A stretch of 7,586 nt of DNA from CANGYM01 sp044235825 (GTDB lineage: Bacteria > Pseudomonadota > Alphaproteobacteria > JAJTHO01 > CANGYM01), in assembly GCA_044235825.1 (NCBI GenBank), contig JBIIHL010000056.1, positions 1-7,586 on the forward strand, read 5' to 3'. The notes beneath the pieces are model-generated. The model was not told the DNA's origin. It saw only the letters and a program-made list of their open reading frames with translations, and did not search any database. This document shows, piece after piece, positions 1-6,567 of this stretch; the first letter of the stretch is position 1; every line of letters begins with the position of its first letter. Made by a program: the position numbers and the translations under genes.

Positions 1-32
1 CGTTTTGTTCCTTAGTTTTCACAATACAAAGG

Positions 33-51
33 CAAAAGGCTGCGCCTTTTG
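33..51 (-). terminator. Possible terminator hairpin downstream of smpB
   Basis: A perfect 8-bp inverted repeat (CAAAAGGC / GCCTTTTG) encloses a 3-base loop. Read on the minus strand it lies about 100 bases past the smpB stop and is followed by CCTTTGTATTG, which is T-containing but not a clean U-tract. It could terminate the dapA-smpB transcript. The weak tail leaves other roles open, such as an RNA-stabilising hairpin or part of the adjacent palindromic element. Confidence 0.3.
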
Positions 52-60
52 ACAGTGGCG

Positions 61-106
61 CTGGATACCGGATCAGCGGTCGCTGCGCTCCCTTGTCCGG
101 TATGAC
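61..106. repeat. Palindromic intergenic element
   Basis: Perfect 8-bp arms ATACCGGA (65-72) and TCCGGTAT (96-103) enclose an inner short hairpin CAGCG-GT-CGCTG (74-85). The flanks, CTGG before and GACG after, match the general look of dispersed palindromic elements of the 'CTGGATaCCGG...CCGGTATGACG' type found between genes in many alphaproteobacterial genomes. Only one copy is visible here, so its repetitive nature is inferred from resemblance. It lies outside coding sequence, downstream of smpB. Confidence 0.45.
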
Positions 107-149
107 GATGCATAGACATGAACAGCCTTGGCTGGGTTTGGGGCATCCT

Positions 150-629
150 TTAGGCATCCCCCTTCATAATCCGTTGTTTATCCCGTTGCCATGTCCGTTC
201 TTTTTCGCTTTCGCGTTTGTCGTGTTTCTTTTTTCCCTGGGCGGTGGCGATTTTGGCTTTGATGAGGCCTTTGTCGTTGCTATAGACCTCAAGCACCACC
301 GCCGTCATTTGGGCGCGGGCCATGGCCCCCATGATTTTGTTGATTTCGCGTTTGTGGAGCAGCAACAGGCGGGGTCTTTCTTCCGCATGATTGCCATGAC
401 GGGCAAAGGGATAGGGGGAAATGTGCATCCCCACGGCATATAGGTTACCTTGCTTTTCAACCACATAGGCATCCTTCAGTTGCCCCCGTCCCATACGCAG
501 GGATTTGACTTCGGTGCCCATCAGCTGCAGGCCGGCTTCCCACACATCCCCCAAAACATAATCATGACGGGCTTTGCGATTGACGATATGGACGGGGGAA
601 AAGGGGGATGGTTTTTTGGTTTTGGCCAT
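150..629 (-). CDS. smpB: SsrA-binding protein SmpB
   Basis: SmpB binds tmRNA and delivers it to stalled ribosomes for trans-translation, which frees the ribosome and tags the unfinished peptide for degradation. The 159-residue product has the normal family length. Visible hallmarks are NRKARHDY (17-24), GTEVKSLR (38-45), the RPRLLLLHKREINKI block near the middle, and the basic tail GKKKHDKRESEKERTWQRDK beginning near residue 132, which enters the decoding centre during rescue. The start ATG overlaps the last base of the dapA stop codon (TGATG on the minus strand), implying translational coupling; no strong Shine-Dalgarno sequence is seen. No tmRNA gene (ssrA) is visible in the window. Identification is secure. 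Confidence 0.97.
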   Translation of the reverse strand: MAKTKKPSPFSPVHIVNRKARHDYVLGDVWEAGLQLMGTEVKSLRMGRGQLKDAYVVEKQGNLYAVGMHISPYPFARHGNHAEERPRLLLLHKREINKIMGAMARAQMTAVVLEVYSNDKGLIKAKIATAQGKKKHDKRESEKERTWQRDKQRIMKGDA

Positions 630-1540
630 CAGGAAAGCCCGATCATGGCTTGGTTTAAAGCCTTTTCCGTTGCATCTGTGACAGGCACCAACGGCAGGCG
701 CAAGACATTGTCACAAAGTCCCAAACGGGAGGCCACGTATTTAACGGGCCCCGGGCTGGTTTCATAAAACAGGGCATCGTGCAGGGGCATTAAGGTTTGC
801 TGGATGGCTCTGGCCTGATCCCATTGCCCCTGCATGGCCAAAGTGTAGACGTCCGCGCATCTTTTGGGGGCCACGTTGGCCGTGACGGAAATGGACCCCA
901 CCGCCCCCACGGCGTAAAAGGCCAGAGCCGAGGCATCATCCCCAGATAAAAACATAAAATTTTCCCGCAAGCCCCGCGCCCTGAGGCGTAAAATCCGGCC
1001 CATATCGCCGGTGGCATCCTTGATGCCCGCCATGCGGGGAAGGTTGGCCAAGGATAAAATTACATCATCCGGCAGCGCCAACCCCGTGCGGCCGGGAACA
1101 TCATACAAAAACAGGGGCAGAGATGTGGCATCATGAATGGCCTGAAAATGGGCCAACAGTCCGGCCTTTGTGGGTTTGTTGTAATAGGGGGTGATCAAAA
1201 GGGCAGCATCGGCCCCCATGGCGGCAGCGGCCTGTGTCAGCTCTATGGCCTCTGTGGTGTTGTTGGATCCTGTGCCGGCTATGACGGGGCGGCGTCCGTT
1301 GACGATATCGATGCAGCGCTGCATAACGGCCAGATGCTCCTCCAGACTCAGCGTTGCGGATTCGCCCGTGGTGCCACAGGGAACGAACCCCCTGGTCCCC
1401 CCCGCGAGTTGGTATTCGATCAGATGGGCAAAGGCAGCAAAGTCCAGATCCCCCTGCAGCGTCATGGGCGTTAAAAGCGCCACCATAGAGCCGGAAAAAG
1501 AGGGTGTGTTGTTAATGTGGCTGGTATGAGGGGATAGCAT
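629..1540 (-). CDS. dapA: 4-hydroxy-tetrahydrodipicolinate synthase DapA
   Basis: DapA condenses pyruvate with aspartate semialdehyde, the committed step toward diaminopimelate (cell wall) and lysine. The 303-residue protein shows the TIM-barrel family signatures: GTTGES (56-61) with the paired threonines, ITPYYNKP with Tyr120, LYDVPGRTG with the catalytic Tyr146, and GIKDATGD with the Schiff-base Lys174. SGDDASALAF (199-208) and PGPVKYVASRLG near the C-terminus are also typical. The start gives about 14 residues before the usual first strand (SGSMVALLTPM); the next ATG, at residue 19, would cut into that strand, so the upstream ATG is preferred despite a weak ribosome-binding site. The gene lies 83 bases after the zinc-ribbon gene and overlaps smpB by one base. 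DapA-fold aldolases with other substrates exist, but these motifs favour true DapA. Confidence 0.95.
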   Translation of the reverse strand: MLSPHTSHINNTPSFSGSMVALLTPMTLQGDLDFAAFAHLIEYQLAGGTRGFVPCGTTGESATLSLEEHLAVMQRCIDIVNGRRPVIAGTGSNNTTEAIELTQAAAAMGADAALLITPYYNKPTKAGLLAHFQAIHDATSLPLFLYDVPGRTGLALPDDVILSLANLPRMAGIKDATGDMGRILRLRARGLRENFMFLSGDDASALAFYAVGAVGSISVTANVAPKRCADVYTLAMQGQWDQARAIQQTLMPLHDALFYETSPGPVKYVASRLGLCDNVLRLPLVPVTDATEKALNQAMIGLS

Positions 1541-1623
1541 AGGATTTCTTTTGTTCGTTATACATCACTTTATACAAAGAAGACATTTATGATTGGCTTT
1601 GACAGGGTCCTTGCTAAACCATG

Positions 1624-1980
1624 CTATAAAATCTTCTGATAATAAACCCCTGTTTGGGGAAACGTTGCACTGACCCAATCTTTTTTGATCACCAGAGCCA
1701 ACAGCATCACCATACTGATAAAGCTGAGTGTCATAGCCGTTGTCCACAAACGGTTTTTGGGTTTAAAGTCCATGGATAAAGACGGCAGTTGCCCCGATAC
1801 GGGGTTTTGGGTGGGTTGGGGCGCGAAAGAGGGCTCGGTTTCATCGCCAGGCATTTGAAACCAAATGTGCAAACAGCGGGCGCACCGGACAAAGCGGCCT
1901 GTCACCCCTAGGCTTTCCCGCTGCACCGCAAAGCGCGACGTACATTCCGAGCAGGTGATGATCATACGCTTTTCCAACAT
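1624..1980 (-). CDS. MJ0042-type zinc-ribbon membrane protein
   Basis: Residues 6-42 form a zinc ribbon of the MJ0042 type, with CxxC pairs at Cys10/Cys13 and Cys33/Cys36 and the typical RFVRCARCLHIWF end. A proline-rich linker (about 44-76) leads to one membrane segment (about 78-98) followed by KKDW and a short tail. Alphaproteobacteria commonly carry such proteins, often with a longer C-terminal DUF3426-like region; only its first part (about FPQTGVYYQKIL) seems present, and the protein ends at 118 residues. Function is unknown; the layout suggests a cytoplasmic metal-binding head anchored in the inner membrane. The ATG at 1980 has AGGA five bases upstream. The ATG at 1965 would give the family-typical start MIITCxxC and has GGA upstream, so it is a real alternative. 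The gene is divergent from aroB. Confidence 0.82.
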   Translation of the reverse strand: MLEKRMIITCSECTSRFAVQRESLGVTGRFVRCARCLHIWFQMPGDETEPSFAPQPTQNPVSGQLPSLSMDFKPKNRLWTTAMTLSFISMVMLLALVIKKDWVSATFPQTGVYYQKIL

Positions 1981-1994
1981 TCATGTCCTGAATT

Positions 1995-2023
1995 ACGATA
2001 AAGGGCTTTTCATCATTTGTGAA
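1995..2023 (-). promoter_or_regulatory. Candidate sigma70-like promoter for zinc-ribbon gene
   Basis: On the minus strand TTCACA (2018-2023) and TATCGT (1995-2000) are separated by exactly 17 bases, matching the consensus at 5/6 and 4/6 positions. Transcription would begin near 1988. That leaves almost no leader for the 1980 start but a reasonable one for the 1965 ATG. This is motif matching by eye only. Confidence 0.28.
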
Positions 2024-2034
2024 TGGGGTACATT
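2007..2034 (+). promoter_or_regulatory. Weak candidate promoter for aroB-rnpA-gor
   Basis: TTTTCA (2007-2012) and TACATT (2029-2034) are 16 bases apart on the plus strand, in the short divergent region. Transcription would start near 2041, downstream of the ATG at 2023 and about 20 bases before the ATG at 2062, which agrees with the later aroB start. It overlaps the opposite-strand candidate promoter. The match is weak. Confidence 0.2.
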
Positions 2035-2061
2035 AAAGGCCTCCTTGAAAAAGACTTTTTT

Positions 2062-3144
2062 ATGCCCGAAATTCTTCATCGTCTCAGTGTTGTTCTGCCG
2101 GATCGGTCGTATCCCTTGGTGATTGGTCGTGGACTGGTGGGGGAGGGGCTTGCGTGCCTCAACATCCGCCCCCGCCGCTGTGTGGTGGTGAGTGATGAAA
2201 CGGTTTATCCGCTTTATGGTCCTGCGCTTGCCCGTGCCTTTCCCGAAGCGCCGGCCTTTGTTTTGCCGGCGGGGGAAGCCAGCAAATCTTGGGGTTACCT
2301 TCAAAAGCTGACGGCCTTTTGTTTGGATCATCGTGTGGATCGGGACACGCTGATGGTGGCCTTGGGCGGGGGGGTTGTGGGGGACTTGGCGGGCTTTGCC
2401 GCCAGCATTCTTCTGCGGGGGCTGCCCATTGTTCATATTCCCACCACGCTCTTGTCTCAGGTGGACAGTGCCATTGGGGGGAAAACGGCCATTAACACGC
2501 CTCAGGGCAAGAATTTGGTGGGCACCTTTTACCAGCCCAGCGGCGTGATGATGGATATTGATGTGCTTTCCAGCCTGCCCGCGGATCAGATGCTGGCGGG
2601 ATATGGGGAAATTTTGAAATATGCCCTGCTGGGAAAGGCTGATTTTTTTGATTTTTTAGAGGGGAATGTGCAATCCCTGCTGAACAAAGATCCCAGCGTT
2701 CTGGCCCATGTTCTCTCCATCAGTGCCCAGATGAAAGCGGACATTGTGGGTAAGGATGAACGGGAACAGGGCCAGCGGGCCCTTTTGAATTTGGGCCACA
2801 CCTTTGGCCATGCCATTGAGCAGGTCAGTGGGTTTTCCGTCCTGCATGGTCACGCGGTGCTAAGGGGGCTGTCTTTGGCGGCGGATTTATCACACCGTCT
2901 GGGGTTTTTGCCAGAGGATCAGAATGCCCGTATTCAGCGTCATATTTCCAGCCTGCCCCTAACCCTGAATTTGGTAAGCTTTGCCGTTCCTGATGTGATG
3001 CAGGCCATGCAGGTGGATAAAAAGAAAAAAGACGATGTTCTGACGTTTATTCTTTTAAACCGTATCGGTGAAGCGTTTATTCACAAACAGCCTGTGCCCC
3101 CTGCCGTGATCGAGGATGTCTGGCGTGCGGGAGGGGCGGTGTGA
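2062..3144 (+). CDS. aroB: 3-dehydroquinate synthase AroB
   Basis: AroB converts DAHP to 3-dehydroquinate, step two of the shikimate pathway, using NAD and a divalent metal. Counting from the ATG at 2062 (360 residues), the NAD loop GGGVVGD lies at 102-108, DSAIGGKTAIN at 135-145 and GKNLVG at 149-154. By motif alignment the metal ligands are Glu183, His246 and His262, and other active-site residues (Asp135, Lys141, Lys150, Asn151, Lys186, Lys225, Arg239, Asn243, His250) are all present. One oddity is HGH at 262-264 where the family has HGE. An in-frame ATG at 2023 would add 13 residues; the later start fits the usual short N-terminus, although neither has a good ribosome-binding site. aroK, a frequent neighbour, is absent. 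The end overlaps rnpA by four bases. Confidence 0.96.
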   Translation: MPEILHRLSVVLPDRSYPLVIGRGLVGEGLACLNIRPRRCVVVSDETVYPLYGPALARAFPEAPAFVLPAGEASKSWGYLQKLTAFCLDHRVDRDTLMVALGGGVVGDLAGFAASILLRGLPIVHIPTTLLSQVDSAIGGKTAINTPQGKNLVGTFYQPSGVMMDIDVLSSLPADQMLAGYGEILKYALLGKADFFDFLEGNVQSLLNKDPSVLAHVLSISAQMKADIVGKDEREQGQRALLNLGHTFGHAIEQVSGFSVLHGHAVLRGLSLAADLSHRLGFLPEDQNARIQRHISSLPLTLNLVSFAVPDVMQAMQVDKKKKDDVLTFILLNRIGEAFIHKQPVPPAVIEDVWRAGGAV

Positions 3145-3473
3145 AGACCCTGACCAAACGGGCGCATTTTGTGCAGATGCAAAAAACCGCGCAGTCCTTC
3201 GTGACCCCCGGATTGATTGTGCAATATGCGCCGCAGGGGCAAGAGTCTGTTGTGGTGGGCTACACCGCATCCCGCAAAGTGGGCGGCGCCGTGCAAAGAA
3301 ATTTTGCCAAACGCCGGATGCGCCATCTGGCGCGTTTGGTTCTGGCCCAGCAAGATCCGGCCTGTTATGTTTTGATTGCGCGAAAGGATTGTCTAACCTT
3401 GCCCTTTGATCGGTTGCACCGTGATTTACAGTGGGCTTTGCGCAGATTGAAGGGAGAAAAAAAAGATGTCTGA
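3141..3473 (+). CDS. rnpA: Ribonuclease P protein component RnpA
   Basis: RnpA is the small basic protein subunit of RNase P; it pairs with the catalytic RNA to trim 5' leaders from pre-tRNAs. The 110-residue product begins KTLTKRAHF, like the family's 'LKKRxdF' start, followed by VTPGLIVQY and VVVGYTASRKVG (37-48). The diagnostic RNR region is AVQRNFAKRRMR (50-61), where Phe55 occupies a position usually held by Arg. YVLIARKDCLTLPF and a final helix LHRDLQWALRRLK complete the fold. The start is a GTG at 3141 within GTGA, overlapping the aroB stop, with a purine-rich GGGAGGGG just upstream. It overlaps gor by eight bases. The usual partners rpmH and yidC are not here, so the placement is unusual. 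Confidence 0.92.
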   Translation: MKTLTKRAHFVQMQKTAQSFVTPGLIVQYAPQGQESVVVGYTASRKVGGAVQRNFAKRRMRHLARLVLAQQDPACYVLIARKDCLTLPFDRLHRDLQWALRRLKGEKKDV

Positions 3474-4824
3474 GATGTATGATTTGATTGTGATTGGGGG
3501 GGGATCCGGCGGGGTGGCCTGTGCCCGTCGCTTGGCGGCCAGAGGCAAAACAGTGGCCCTGATTGAATCCCACCGCGTGGGGGGTACTTGCGTCATGCGG
3601 GGATGCGTGCCCAAAAAACTGTTTTGGTATGCCGCCCATGCCAGCGAAGATGTGTTTTTGGCCCAAGATTACGGATGGGACGTGCAGGGCGGCCTGTTTC
3701 ATTGGCCGCCCTTTATCGAAAAAAAGCGTCAGGAACTGAACCGGCTGGAGGGGATTTATCAAAATCTTCTGAAAACCAGCGGGGTGCATGTGTTTCATGG
3801 GCATGGCGCCCTAAAGGGGCCCAACGCGGTGGTTCTGACACCGCCGGCAGGTCCATCCCGTACTCTGAAAGGCCATCATATCTTGCTGGCCACGGGGTCC
3901 ACACCTAAACCTCTGCCCATTCCTGGGGGGGATCAGGCTCTGGTTTCGGATCATATCCTTGATCTGGCGGCCTTGCCCGAATCCATCGCCATCATCGGGG
4001 GGGGATTTATTGCGGTGGAAATGGCATCGATTTTAAATGCCTTTGGTGTGCAGGTTCATTTGATTTTAAAATATGATTTTGTTTTGCCTGGCTTTGATCG
4101 GGAATCGGCGGATGTCTTGCTGTCATGCCTGAAAGAGCGGGGCATTCACGTGTATCCGTCCTGTCCAGTGCATGAGATTACGCATCAGGGGCAAAGGGTT
4201 CATCTGCAGGGGCAGGCTTTACAGGTCAGCTGCACCCTGAACGCCGTAGGGCGGCAGCCTTTGACAGGGGGGCTGGGTTTGGAAACGGTGGGGGTTGCCC
4301 TGCATCCGCAGCACGGCGGGATTGTGGTGGATGAACAGAATCGCACATCGGTGCCCTCGATTTTTGCGGTGGGGGATGTGGTGAATGATATCAACCTCAC
4401 CCCCTTTGCCATTGCGCAGGGGCGAAAGCTGGCGGATCGCCTGTCGGGCCAGAGTCCGGCGCCGCTGGATCGCACAGCCCTGCCCATGGCGGTGTTTACG
4501 GACCCTCCGCTGGCCGCGGCAGGATTGTCTGAGGAAGCCGCCCGCAAGGCAGGGTATGATGTGGCTGTGTATGTGTCCCGTTTTCGCCCCATGAAGTATG
4601 TTTTGACCCAAAAAACGGAAAAAACATTCATGAAACTTTTGGTGGATCGCGCCAGCGATCGGGTTTTGGGGTGCGTGATGGTGGGGCCGGATGCGCCGGA
4701 GATTATTCAGGGGTTTGGCGTGGCCCTAACCTGCGGGGCCACCAAAGCGCAGTTTGATGCCACACTCGCCATTCACCCCAGCAGCGCGGAGGAGTTTGTC
4801 ACCATGGGGGCGCCGAGGGGTTAG
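3466..4824 (+). CDS. gor: Glutathione-disulfide reductase (FAD flavoprotein)
   Basis: This flavoprotein of the pyridine nucleotide-disulfide oxidoreductase family should reduce oxidised glutathione in the cytoplasm. Domains in order are: FAD loop GGGSGG (11-16); redox-active pair GGTCVMRGCVPKK with Cys42 and Cys47; second dinucleotide loop GGGFIAVEMA (178-187); FAD motif FAVGD (300-304); and a dimer domain with FRPMKYVLTQKTEKTFMKL and catalytic HPSSAEE (His437, Glu442). The CVMRGCVPKK site and RPMK block point to alphaproteobacterial glutathione reductase rather than lipoamide dehydrogenase or mercuric reductase. The length, 452 residues, is normal. Oddly, the segment after the second loop reads LKYDFVLPGFD, lacking the arginines that bind the NADPH phosphate. 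AAGGGAG lies about nine bases before the start, inside rnpA. Confidence 0.9.
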   Translation: MSEMYDLIVIGGGSGGVACARRLAARGKTVALIESHRVGGTCVMRGCVPKKLFWYAAHASEDVFLAQDYGWDVQGGLFHWPPFIEKKRQELNRLEGIYQNLLKTSGVHVFHGHGALKGPNAVVLTPPAGPSRTLKGHHILLATGSTPKPLPIPGGDQALVSDHILDLAALPESIAIIGGGFIAVEMASILNAFGVQVHLILKYDFVLPGFDRESADVLLSCLKERGIHVYPSCPVHEITHQGQRVHLQGQALQVSCTLNAVGRQPLTGGLGLETVGVALHPQHGGIVVDEQNRTSVPSIFAVGDVVNDINLTPFAIAQGRKLADRLSGQSPAPLDRTALPMAVFTDPPLAAAGLSEEAARKAGYDVAVYVSRFRPMKYVLTQKTEKTFMKLLVDRASDRVLGCVMVGPDAPEIIQGFGVALTCGATKAQFDATLAIHPSSAEEFVTMGAPRG

Positions 4825-4830
4825 GGGTCT

Positions 4831-5484
4831 TTATCCCAAAACAATAAACTGGACCGTTTCGGCAATGTTGGTGGCACGGTCCCCCACGCGTTCAAAATTC
4901 TTCGCGATAAAGATCAGATGGGTGCACAGTTTAATATCGTCGGGGTGGGTTTGCATATAGGACATGAGTTCTGTCAGCAGAGCGTTATAGGCTTCGTCCA
5001 AAACATCATCTTTGGATTCGACACTTTTGGCCAGTTCGATATCCTGATTTTGATAGGCCAGCAGGGCATCCCGCAAAATGGGCTCTGCCAGACGGGCCAT
5101 GGCCAAGACGGCCTGTGTGGGGCCCAACTCTGCACCGGCATTGATCTTGCTGGCACGTTTGGCGATGTTGGCGGCATAATCCCCCATGCGTTCAAGGTCA
5201 CGGGCGATTTTCATGGTGCCAATGACAAGGCGCAGGTCTGATGCCATAGGTTGGCGCAGGGCCAGCATTTTCAGGCCCTGTTGATTGATGGAATGCTCCA
5301 GCGCGTTGACCTCTTGATCGCGTTTGGATGTTTCGATGGCGATGTCATTGTTGCGGGCCTGCAGGGCTTCGGCAGACAGGCCCAGCTGCTCTTCAACAAG
5401 CTTGCCCATGGCCACGCAATCCCCCGTCATTTGAGAGAGGGCCTGATCATAGGATTTAACAGTATGGCTTTCGTACGCAGTCAC
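4831..5484 (-). CDS. phoU: Phosphate signalling regulator PhoU
   Basis: PhoU is a cytoplasmic helical protein that links the Pst phosphate transporter to the PhoR-PhoB two-component system and represses the Pho regulon when phosphate is plentiful. The product has two PhoU three-helix repeats, each carrying the metal-associated signature: DLERMGDYAANIA (97-109) and NFERVGDRATNIA (196-208). I chose GTG at 5484 (217 residues) because AAGGGGG lies five bases upstream and the family usually begins just before HTVKSYD. A TTG at 5526 would add 14 lysine-rich residues with no clear ribosome-binding site. The gene follows trpS after about 72 bases and converges on gor with a 6-base gap. No pst, phoB or phoR gene is visible, although phoU usually ends the pst operon. 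Confidence 0.92.
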   Translation of the reverse strand: MTAYESHTVKSYDQALSQMTGDCVAMGKLVEEQLGLSAEALQARNNDIAIETSKRDQEVNALEHSINQQGLKMLALRQPMASDLRLVIGTMKIARDLERMGDYAANIAKRASKINAGAELGPTQAVLAMARLAEPILRDALLAYQNQDIELAKSVESKDDVLDEAYNALLTELMSYMQTHPDDIKLCTHLIFIAKNFERVGDRATNIAETVQFIVLG

Positions 5485-5556
5485 AGCATCCCCCTTATCT
5501 GCAAAATTATTTTTTTTGCCCTTCAAGCGATCTTGGGGGCCTTTTGAACAACCTTA

Positions 5557-6558
5557 TCACGAAAGCTTTAAAAAACCAAAACTTTCTCTGATTGTGCCCA
5601 TGGTGTGTTCGGCCTTTTCAAGGCATCTGGCGGCATGGTGGGCCAGAAGAGCTTTTAGACCTTCGGGATCGGACAAGCGTTCGTGGATGCCCTGACGAAT
5701 GGGGGCGATATGGGTGATTAAAACTTGGGTTAAGTCGTCTTTTAAAACGGAAAACGTCTGCCCCGCATAACTTTGCACGGTGTCGGATAAGGTGCGATTT
5801 TCCAGAACGGAGAGGATGGTCAGCAAATTTTTGGCCTCTGGCCGATTGTCCAAGCCTGCAACGTCACTGGGCAGGGCATCGCTGTCGGTTTTGGCGCGGC
5901 GGATTTTTTGGGCGATGGCGTCATCGTCGTCGGTGAGGTGAATGCGGCTGGCCTCGGACGGGTCAGATTTGCTCATTTTTTTTGTTCCGTCCCGCAGGCT
6001 CATGATGCGGGGGGCCACTTTGGACACCATGGGCTCAGGAATGACCAAAAGATCTTTGCCATACGCCCGATTCACGGCCGCTGCGATATCGCGGGCCAAT
6101 TCCAGATGTTGTTTTTGGTCCTCCCCCACGGGGACATGGGTGGCGCCAAACAGGACAATATCGGCGGCCATCAACACGGGATAGGCATACAGACCCAAAA
6201 CCGCCTGATCCTTGTGCTTTCCCGCTTTGTCCTTAAACTGCGTCATGCGGTTTAGCCAGCCCATGGGGGTGTGACAGGACAGCAGCCACGCCAGCTCGGC
6301 ATGTTGGGGCACGGCACTTTGGGGGTAAATGGTGACACGCTGGGGATCCAGACCACAAGCCAAATACGTGGCTGCCGTCATCAGAACGGATTGGCGCAGG
6401 GCCTCTGGATCCTGAAACACGGTAATGGCATGCCAATCAACAATGCAAAAGGTGCATTCGGCAATGGCCTGCAGCTCTTTCCAAGCCACAATGGCCCCCA
6501 GATGATTCCCCAAATGCAAGGCCCCCGTGGGCTGAATTCCTGAAAAAACACGCATCAT
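5557..6558 (-). CDS. trpS: Tryptophanyl-tRNA synthetase TrpS
   Basis: This class I synthetase charges tRNA-Trp with tryptophan. The 333-residue protein has the normal bacterial length and begins RVFSGIQPTGALHLGNHLG, containing the HIGH-type nucleotide-binding motif (HLGN at 15-18). CIVDWHAIT follows near 38-46, then YPVLMAADIVL with Asp133 in the tryptophan pocket, VPVGEDQKQHLE (142-152), and the KMSKS loop KKMSKSDP (193-200). The anticodon-binding helical region fills the rest. The start is a double ATG (6556-6558 and 6553-6555), so the first residue is uncertain by one. It begins 9 bases after the DUF4167 stop, implying co-transcription. No strong Shine-Dalgarno is seen, so translation may be coupled to the upstream gene. 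Confidence 0.97.
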   Translation of the reverse strand: MMRVFSGIQPTGALHLGNHLGAIVAWKELQAIAECTFCIVDWHAITVFQDPEALRQSVLMTAATYLACGLDPQRVTIYPQSAVPQHAELAWLLSCHTPMGWLNRMTQFKDKAGKHKDQAVLGLYAYPVLMAADIVLFGATHVPVGEDQKQHLELARDIAAAVNRAYGKDLLVIPEPMVSKVAPRIMSLRDGTKKMSKSDPSEASRIHLTDDDDAIAQKIRRAKTDSDALPSDVAGLDNRPEAKNLLTILSVLENRTLSDTVQSYAGQTFSVLKDDLTQVLITHIAPIRQGIHERLSDPEGLKALLAHHAARCLEKAEHTMGTIRESFGFLKLS

Positions 6559-6567
6559 GATGGGGGA

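Noticed and set aside
1..149. Possible ssrA (tmRNA) gene next to smpB
   Set aside because: No tRNA-like end, CCA or Ala-rich tag frame is visible in this stretch, and it is too short for a full tmRNA.
93..443. Open frame on the plus strand across smpB (116 codons)
   Set aside because: It is antisense to the clear smpB gene, has low-complexity His/Phe-rich translation and no recognisable domain.
1541..1575. TATAAA and TATAAC boxes upstream of dapA on the minus strand
   Set aside because: No matching -35 box lies at suitable spacing, so I do not call a promoter; the dapA transcript may come from the zinc-ribbon gene upstream.
1599..1630. TTGACA followed by TATAAA on the plus strand
   Set aside because: The spacing is 20 bases, beyond the usual range, and it would drive transcription antisense to the zinc-ribbon gene with no gene to express.
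1565..1747. Minus-strand open frame overlapping the zinc-ribbon gene's 3' end
   Set aside because: Only 60 codons, no domain, and it conflicts with the supported frame. A frameshifted continuation of the zinc-ribbon protein was considered, but the translated residues do not look like the family's C-terminal domain.
3055..3804. Long minus-strand open frame (249 codons) across aroB end, rnpA and gor start
   Set aside because: It runs antisense to three well-supported genes and its translation resembles no family; long antisense frames are expected with this codon bias.
4825..4830. Bidirectional terminator between convergent gor and phoU
   Set aside because: The gap is six bases and the surrounding sequence forms no stem longer than about three pairs.
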